The notes beneath the pieces were generated by a model. That model was not told where the DNA came from and did not search any database. It saw only the letters and a program-made list of their open reading frames with translations. The position numbers were made by a program, and so were the translations under genes. This document shows, one piece after another, positions 62,201-64,000 of a stretch of 64,000 nucleotides of DNA. How positions within the stretch are numbered: the stretch's first letter is position 1; the number at the start of each line of letters is the position of its first letter. The stretch is from Lates calcarifer (lineage: Eukaryota; Chordata; Actinopteri; Centropomidae): assembly GCF_001640805.2 (NCBI RefSeq), contig NC_066850.1, forward strand, positions 12,359,234 through 12,423,233, read 5' to 3'.

Positions 62201-64000
62201 TATTCATGTTGATCATATTTGTTTCTCTATTTGTGGTGCACAGGAAGAAACTGCTGGATGTTGAATACAGTTTTGTAGCAGCGGTGAATTTGTATGCGAG
62301 GGATATTTTTGCGCATTGCTGCTTCTTCAGGGAGCAGATTTCATTCCCTGCACCACACCAGAGAAAGGACGTGTGCTTCTACTTTGTTATAGACCTTTTA
62401 ATGTTGCTGGGATTTGATCTCCTGGGTTTGAAGTTGTTGTGTCACACAGTGCTCTGTATTGCCACAGCAAACTTTGATGAGGTGTGCACGCAGTGTCTGC
62501 AGGTTTCAGGTCGCCAGATTCAACGATTTTTAAAAAGTTGCCTGCAGTTTTTCCTGCAAGGTATTTTAGGGTAATAAAAACAAGACGTAAGGCTCCTGAA
62601 TTTCTGATTACAGAAAGGGAGTGAATGTTCTAAAACTACTGTATGAACTACTGAACTACTGAAACCTTGAAACTACATGTTGAGAGCTGCCTTGTGGCGT
62701 CTTCACCAAATACCACAGGTCCTGGTTCAAAACTAAAGCTAATAAGCCTAAATTAAAGGGTGAGGCGACAGAAACCAGTAGAGTTCGGTAAAGAAAAGAT
62801 CCGATTTTGATTGACCTTTAATGTTGTTCAAGACTGCTCTATTAGAATATGCCCCAATCAGCCCAGATACCAATCCCTAGAATCAAATTCATTCCACCTG
62901 ACTTGCAAATCACCAAATTAATGCTTTTTGTGCCCGTGGGTCTGAAACCAATCCTCACTGGGCCTCAACTATGGTGTAAATGAATTTTTAAAACCTCACT
63001 AAAGTTAAATTTCTCTGACTCAATGTGGTTATAGAAGAACGTAAGAATATACACACTGGGAAGCATCTTTAGAACAGCGTTTGGGTTCAGACATACCCGA
63101 TAGGTGAAATTGACCTGAGATGTCCCACTTCTCCCTCCCTCCACTTCTATGTACACTGGTCCACTTTTGGTTGATTCAACCGGAAGGTCAAACGGCGGTG
63201 GAACTCGCCTCATCGGGCCAATCTCGCACACCACACTGCAGACAGAAAGGAGAGGGAGTTCAAATGAAATAACGACGACTTCCAGCTGGGGCTGCAACCA
63301 AGGATTATTATCATCAGTGAATCTGATGATTACTGTATAATCAATATGAATAATCAATTAATCAGAAAATAGTGAAAAATGTTCATCACAGGTGTTGTCT
63401 TCAAATGTTCTTGTTCTACACAACAGGAGCTCAGACACACTTGAAAGTTCTGGAAAAAGCTACTACCCAGATGTTCTGTTATGATTTCAATCCACTGTTC
63501 CACAACCCCGTGATCATTAATCTTTGAATCTAAATATGCAAGAGTCAACATCAGCTGGGAAATGTTTGATGTTAAAGGCATTTGACCGACTGTTCCCATC
63601 TTAGCACAGTTAGGCAGGAGCAGTAATCTAGCTGTGGGTCAGTCCCTCCTGTAACAGCTGCACAAACTCTGGGTAAATTGTAAAATAAACAAAAAGCTGA
63701 GATAACAAGCTTCAGTCAGAGAGGGAGAGGTGACATTCACTTAACTGCAGTAATTCATTAATGGCAGCAGGCTGTCAAAGGTTCATGTAAAGAGCTTCAC
63801 CTGAATAAGACCTTAACATGTACAGACAAGAGCTCCTGTCTACATGTTAATGCAGCTGCTGTCATCCTGTTAGATTACCTGGTAGAGACGGAGTATCTGT
63901 CCGCCTGGTGATTACAGTCCACTCCAGCCACGGTGATCTTCTTGATGTCTTCCTTCTTTATTCCCATGTTGGAGCCTTTGATGGTCACGGAGATCCGACC
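42768..64000 (-). CDS. plxnb2: plxnb2 (plexin-B2), 3' two-thirds of the gene, 25 exons; 5' part outside window
   Basis: Plexin-B2 is a single-pass receptor for class-4 semaphorins. Twenty-five exons splice in frame to 3051 nt (1016 codons plus stop), about the last 55% of the 1838-residue human protein. Order: IPT repeats, basic convertase site RARSKRHRR, one transmembrane helix, juxtamembrane coiled coil, GAP segment 1 (RAR, LRR arginines), Rho-binding domain, GAP segment 2 and C-terminal VTDL. Near-identity to human PLXNB2 ([50 protein letters not shown]) separates it from B1 and B3. Whether it is the teleost a or b copy cannot be told. It lies upstream of abcc9 on the same strand. Confidence 0.96.
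43409..43483 (-). CDS. plxnb2: plxnb2 exon w24 (end of GAP)
   Basis: 75 nt, 25 whole codons. It encodes [20 protein letters not shown] and KYYDV. The acceptor is actttacag and the donor gtgaga. Confidence 0.95.
43967..44042 (-). CDS. plxnb2: plxnb2 exon w23 (GAP segment 2)
   Basis: 76 nt, phase 2 in and phase 0 out. It encodes [20 protein letters not shown] and AEVSR. An (AC)n tract (43929-43951) lies 15 nt beyond the donor gtatga. Confidence 0.95.
44626..44690 (-). CDS. plxnb2: plxnb2 exon w22 (GAP segment 2)
   Basis: 65 nt, ending phase 2. It encodes [20 protein letters not shown] plus D. It is preceded by a (CT)n pyrimidine tract ending gactgtag. The donor is gtgagt. Confidence 0.95.
45187..45334 (-). 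CDS. plxnb2: plxnb2 exon w21 (GAP segment 2)
   Basis: 148 nt, phase 2 in and phase 0 out. It encodes [40 protein letters not shown] and [17 protein letters not shown] carries the conserved second GAP arginine. The donor gtcagt is non-standard at +3 but phase-correct. Confidence 0.95.
45335..47084 (-). other. plxnb2 intron between exons w20 and w21
   Basis: 1.75 kb. It contains an A run (45745-45764), repeat A copy 3, and a CT-rich stretch at 46110-46390 (TCTCTCTCCATCC, TGTCTCTCTATC). Open frames here are low-complexity. No exon was recognised. Confidence 0.6.
45799..45892 (+). repeat. Interspersed repeat family A, partial copy 3
   Basis: CAGCAGCTTAAACTGCTGGA...TGCTGAACTGTAGATCAGTT is almost identical to the middle of 13111-13430. 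It lies in the intron between plxnb2 exons w20 and w21. Confidence 0.7.
47085..47245 (-). CDS. plxnb2: plxnb2 exon w20 (GAP segment 2), next to a (TG)20 acceptor
   Basis: 161 nt, phase 0 in and phase 2 out. It encodes [40 protein letters not shown] and [13 protein letters not shown]. The 3' splice site is gtgttacag directly preceded by a 40-bp TG run. The donor is gtacgg. Confidence 0.95.
47250..47290. repeat. (AC)20 microsatellite at the exon w20 acceptor
   Basis: A pure 40-bp AC run, read as TG in the transcript. It sits immediately upstream of the acceptor of plxnb2 exon w20, in place of a normal pyrimidine tract. Confidence 0.95.
47440..47591 (-). CDS. plxnb2: plxnb2 exon w19 (RBD to GAP segment 2)
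   Basis: 152 nt, phase 1 in and phase 0 out. It encodes [40 protein letters not shown] and [19 protein letters not shown] is the conserved re-entry into the plexin GAP. The donor is gtacaa. Confidence 0.95.
49080..49161 (-). CDS. plxnb2: plxnb2 exon w18 (end of RBD)
   Basis: 82 nt, phase 0 in and phase 1 out. It encodes [20 protein letters not shown] and HQDSHEE (human VRDGATLILSKV). The second half is a variable, probably disordered loop. The acceptor is gtctttcag and the donor gtatgt. Confidence 0.92.
49250..49455 (-). repeat. Interspersed repeat family B, copy 1
   Basis: Reverse complement of 54975-55165. Shared blocks include GATTCCTACAGAGA, AAGATCCTTTTT, TCCACTGACAAAA, CACTGCCTCCAT and TGTTAGTTTG. 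It lies in the intron between plxnb2 exons w17 and w18, well away from the splice sites. Confidence 0.65.
50242..50342 (-). CDS. plxnb2: plxnb2 exon w17 (Rho-binding domain)
   Basis: 101 nt, phase 1 in and phase 0 out. It encodes [20 protein letters not shown] and [14 protein letters not shown], matching human [20 protein letters not shown]. The donor is gtgagt. Confidence 0.95.
50755..50833 (-). CDS. plxnb2: plxnb2 exon w16 (Rho-binding domain)
   Basis: 79 nt, ending phase 1. It encodes [20 protein letters not shown] and VESVAL, the RBD helix. The acceptor is ctctccag and the donor gtgaga. Confidence 0.94.
51441..51509 (-). CDS. plxnb2: plxnb2 exon w15 (Rho-binding domain)
   Basis: 69 nt, 23 whole codons. 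It encodes [20 protein letters not shown] and ITQ, the first strands of the ubiquitin-like RBD that binds Rac/Rnd GTPases. The acceptor is tctgcag and the donor gtgggt. Confidence 0.94.
51917..52063 (-). CDS. plxnb2: plxnb2 exon w14 (GAP to RBD)
   Basis: 147 nt, 49 whole codons. It encodes [40 protein letters not shown] and GDDVEYSVL, nearly identical to human PLXNB2. The acceptor is tttttaag and the donor gtttgt. Confidence 0.96.
52873..52939 (-). CDS. plxnb2: plxnb2 exon w13 (GAP segment 1)
   Basis: 67 nt, phase 2 in and phase 0 out. It encodes [20 protein letters not shown] and LR, completing the [15 protein letters not shown] motif across the junction. The acceptor is a TG run ending gtgtgtag and the donor is gtaaca. 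Confidence 0.95.
53361..53542 (-). CDS. plxnb2: plxnb2 exon w12 (GAP segment 1, first catalytic arginine)
   Basis: 182 nt, phase 0 in and phase 2 out. It encodes [60 protein letters not shown]. The [11 protein letters not shown] arginine corresponds to the plexin GAP arginine finger region. It is notably GC- and CpG-rich. The donor is gtgagg. Confidence 0.95.
53816..54045 (-). CDS. plxnb2: plxnb2 exon w11 (GAP segment 1)
   Basis: 230 nt, phase 1 in and phase 0 out. It encodes [60 protein letters not shown] and [17 protein letters not shown]. This is the most B2-specific exon in the window. The acceptor is gtgtgtgtcag and the donor gtgagt. Confidence 0.96.
54975..55165 (+). repeat. Interspersed repeat family B, copy 2
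   Basis: It lies in the intron between plxnb2 exons w10 and w11. Partial copies in the same orientation are at 54350-54470 and 47865-47935. There is no coding capacity; it is probably a short non-autonomous element. Confidence 0.65.
55450..55550 (-). CDS. plxnb2: plxnb2 exon w10 (juxtamembrane coiled coil)
   Basis: 101 nt, phase 2 in and phase 1 out. It encodes [20 protein letters not shown] and [13 protein letters not shown], the cytoplasmic juxtamembrane helix that supports plexin dimerisation. The acceptor is tttcccag and the donor gtatga. Confidence 0.95.
55635..55771 (-). CDS. plxnb2: plxnb2 exon w9 (transmembrane helix)
   Basis: 137 nt, phase 0 in and phase 2 out. It encodes [20 protein letters not shown] and then the single membrane span [20 protein letters not shown], followed by SVYCY. 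The donor is gttcaa. Confidence 0.95.
56110..56205 (-). CDS. plxnb2: plxnb2 exon w8 (proprotein convertase site)
   Basis: 96 nt, 32 whole codons. It encodes [20 protein letters not shown] and [16 protein letters not shown] and the following RHRR are furin-type sites at the place of the human RRQKR|DTT cleavage. Processing of B-type plexins there is established for mammals and inferred here. Confidence 0.94.
57102..57185 (-). CDS. plxnb2: plxnb2 exon w7 (ectodomain)
   Basis: 84 nt, 28 whole codons. It encodes [20 protein letters not shown] and SCHVNILQ; human reads [22 protein letters not shown]. The donor is gtaaat. Confidence 0.94.
57273..57482 (-). CDS. plxnb2: plxnb2 exon w6 (last IPT repeat)
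   Basis: 210 nt, 70 whole codons. It encodes [60 protein letters not shown] and [19 protein letters not shown] matches the human FEYVPDPTF that ends an IPT repeat. The donor is gtgaga. Confidence 0.94.
57655..57845 (+). repeat. Common teleost interspersed repeat (CCTTGACCTTTGACC... GCTGTC)
   Basis: GGCCTTGACCTTTGATCTTT, CACCAAATTCTTATCTGTTC, ATGCCTCCTTGGCTGTCACC and CACAGAGGCTTAAAA follow the order of an abundant fish repeat ending gcctcc-ggc-acggctgtcgcc-gcggaggcata. It lies in the intron between plxnb2 exons w5 and w6. Confidence 0.55.
57846..59358 (-). other. plxnb2 intron between exons w5 and w6, right part
   Basis: 1.5 kb of AT-rich intron with a CT-rich stretch (58250-58330) and TG/CA runs near 59214-59235 and 59336-59355. 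No exon was recognised. Confidence 0.6.
59359..59470 (-). CDS. plxnb2: plxnb2 exon w5 (IPT), flanked by CA/TG repeats on both sides
   Basis: 112 nt, phase 2 in and phase 0 out. It encodes [20 protein letters not shown] and [17 protein letters not shown]; human reads GGRNLTVTGQNFDVIQRFAM. The donor gtaagt runs directly into a TG tract, and the acceptor tag is preceded by a TG tract. Confidence 0.93.
59804..59977 (-). CDS. plxnb2: plxnb2 exon w4 (IPT domain)
   Basis: 174 nt, phase 2 in and out. It encodes [40 protein letters not shown] and [17 protein letters not shown]. It ends one IPT repeat (FxYTENP) and starts the next. The acceptor is cctcttcag and the donor gtgagt. Confidence 0.93.
60086..60222 (-). 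CDS. plxnb2: plxnb2 exon w3 (IPT domain start)
   Basis: 137 nt, phase 0 in and phase 2 out. It encodes [40 protein letters not shown] and GVTCE. P-x-x-G-P-x-x-G-G-T-x-I-T-I-x-G is a textbook IPT opening. The donor is gtaagc. Confidence 0.94.
60223..63096 (-). other. plxnb2 intron between exons w2 and w3
   Basis: 2.9 kb. It contains a fish interspersed repeat at about 61730-61930. A 122-codon plus-strand open frame at 62206-62574 has no recognised similarity and is probably chance. Confidence 0.6.
61730..61930 (+). repeat. Common teleost interspersed repeat (TTGGTTGCCCCCTGGAAGCTGG)
   Basis: GAAGCCAAAACATCTTGGTT, GCCCCCTGGAAGCTGGCAGG, GTCATAAACCCTGCACCCTC and CATGTTAGTGGATGGG are characteristic of a short repeat frequent in fish genomes. 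The family name is not known to me. Confidence 0.55.
63097..63235 (-). CDS. plxnb2: plxnb2 exon w2 (IPT domain)
   Basis: 139 nt, phase 2 in and phase 0 out. It encodes [40 protein letters not shown] and VNFTYR. Cys in VVCEI is the conserved IPT cysteine. The acceptor is gtctgcag and the donor gtatgt. Confidence 0.93.
63280..63370 (-). repeat. Teleost GGGCTGCAACC...AATTAATC-type interspersed repeat
   Basis: CTGGGGCTGCAACCAAGGATTATTATC...ATCAATTAATCAG matches the family seen at 26430-26765 and 38970-39140. It lies about 45 bp upstream of the acceptor of plxnb2 exon w2. Confidence 0.5.
63879..64000 (-). CDS. plxnb2: plxnb2 exon w1 (IPT domain; cut by window end)
   Basis: 122 nt visible, ending phase 2 at donor gtaatc. 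It encodes [20 protein letters not shown] and [20 protein letters not shown], a plexin IPT/TIG strand pattern (G-x-x-V-x-I-x-G-S-N-x-G). The 5' boundary lies beyond 64000. Confidence 0.92.

Noticed and set aside
62206..62574. 122-codon plus-strand open frame in a plxnb2 intron
   Set aside because: Hydrophobic, cysteine-rich translation without recognisable domains. Its length is in the range of other chance frames in this window, and it lies opposite to the gene.

Overview
This window is vertebrate nuclear DNA, almost certainly from a teleost fish and probably a percomorph. It carries two intron-rich protein-coding genes whose exons read as fish versions of human ABCC9 and PLXNB2. It also contains many CA/TG microsatellites and several interspersed repeats of the kind common in ray-finned fish introns. 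Species and assembly are unknown. No rRNA, tRNA, CRISPR array, operon or intact transposase gene was found.

Layout: both genes lie on the minus strand, head to tail. From right to left (5' to 3' on the minus strand) the order is as follows. (1) plxnb2, 3' two-thirds, positions 64000 to 42768: 25 exons were rebuilt by hand with consistent splice phases, giving 3051 nt (1016 codons plus stop). They cover the extracellular IPT repeats, a furin-type cleavage site, one transmembrane helix, the split GAP domain with its inserted Rho-binding domain, and a C-terminal VTDL PDZ ligand. (2) An intergenic or untranslated stretch of about 15 kb (27289-42767). It holds the probable plxnb2 3' UTR, a degenerate minisatellite, and candidate abcc9 promoter and 5' non-coding exons. 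(3) abcc9 (sulfonylurea receptor SUR2), positions 27250 to 48: 21 coding exons (about 835 residues) cover TMD0, the L0 linker, TMD1 and NBD1 through the LSGGQ signature. The window edge cuts the gene just before the Walker B aspartates.

Function: SUR2 is the regulatory subunit of K-ATP channels in muscle and vessels and assembles with Kir6.x pore subunits. Plexin-B2 is a class-4 semaphorin receptor whose cytoplasmic GAP acts on Rap/Ras-type GTPases and whose C-terminus recruits PDZ-RhoGEFs. The genes are neighbours, but nothing in the sequence links them functionally.

Most informative observations: a 39-nt in-frame microexon (2993-3031) at the position of the alternatively spliced mammalian SUR2 exon 17; an unresolved phase conflict between abcc9 exons 7 and 8; absence of the N-terminal glycosylation sequon found in mammalian SURs; several 3' splice sites whose pyrimidine tract is a TG repeat; inverted copies of two repeat families placed around or between exons; and a higher-order minisatellite between the genes. 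I see no undescribed multi-gene system.
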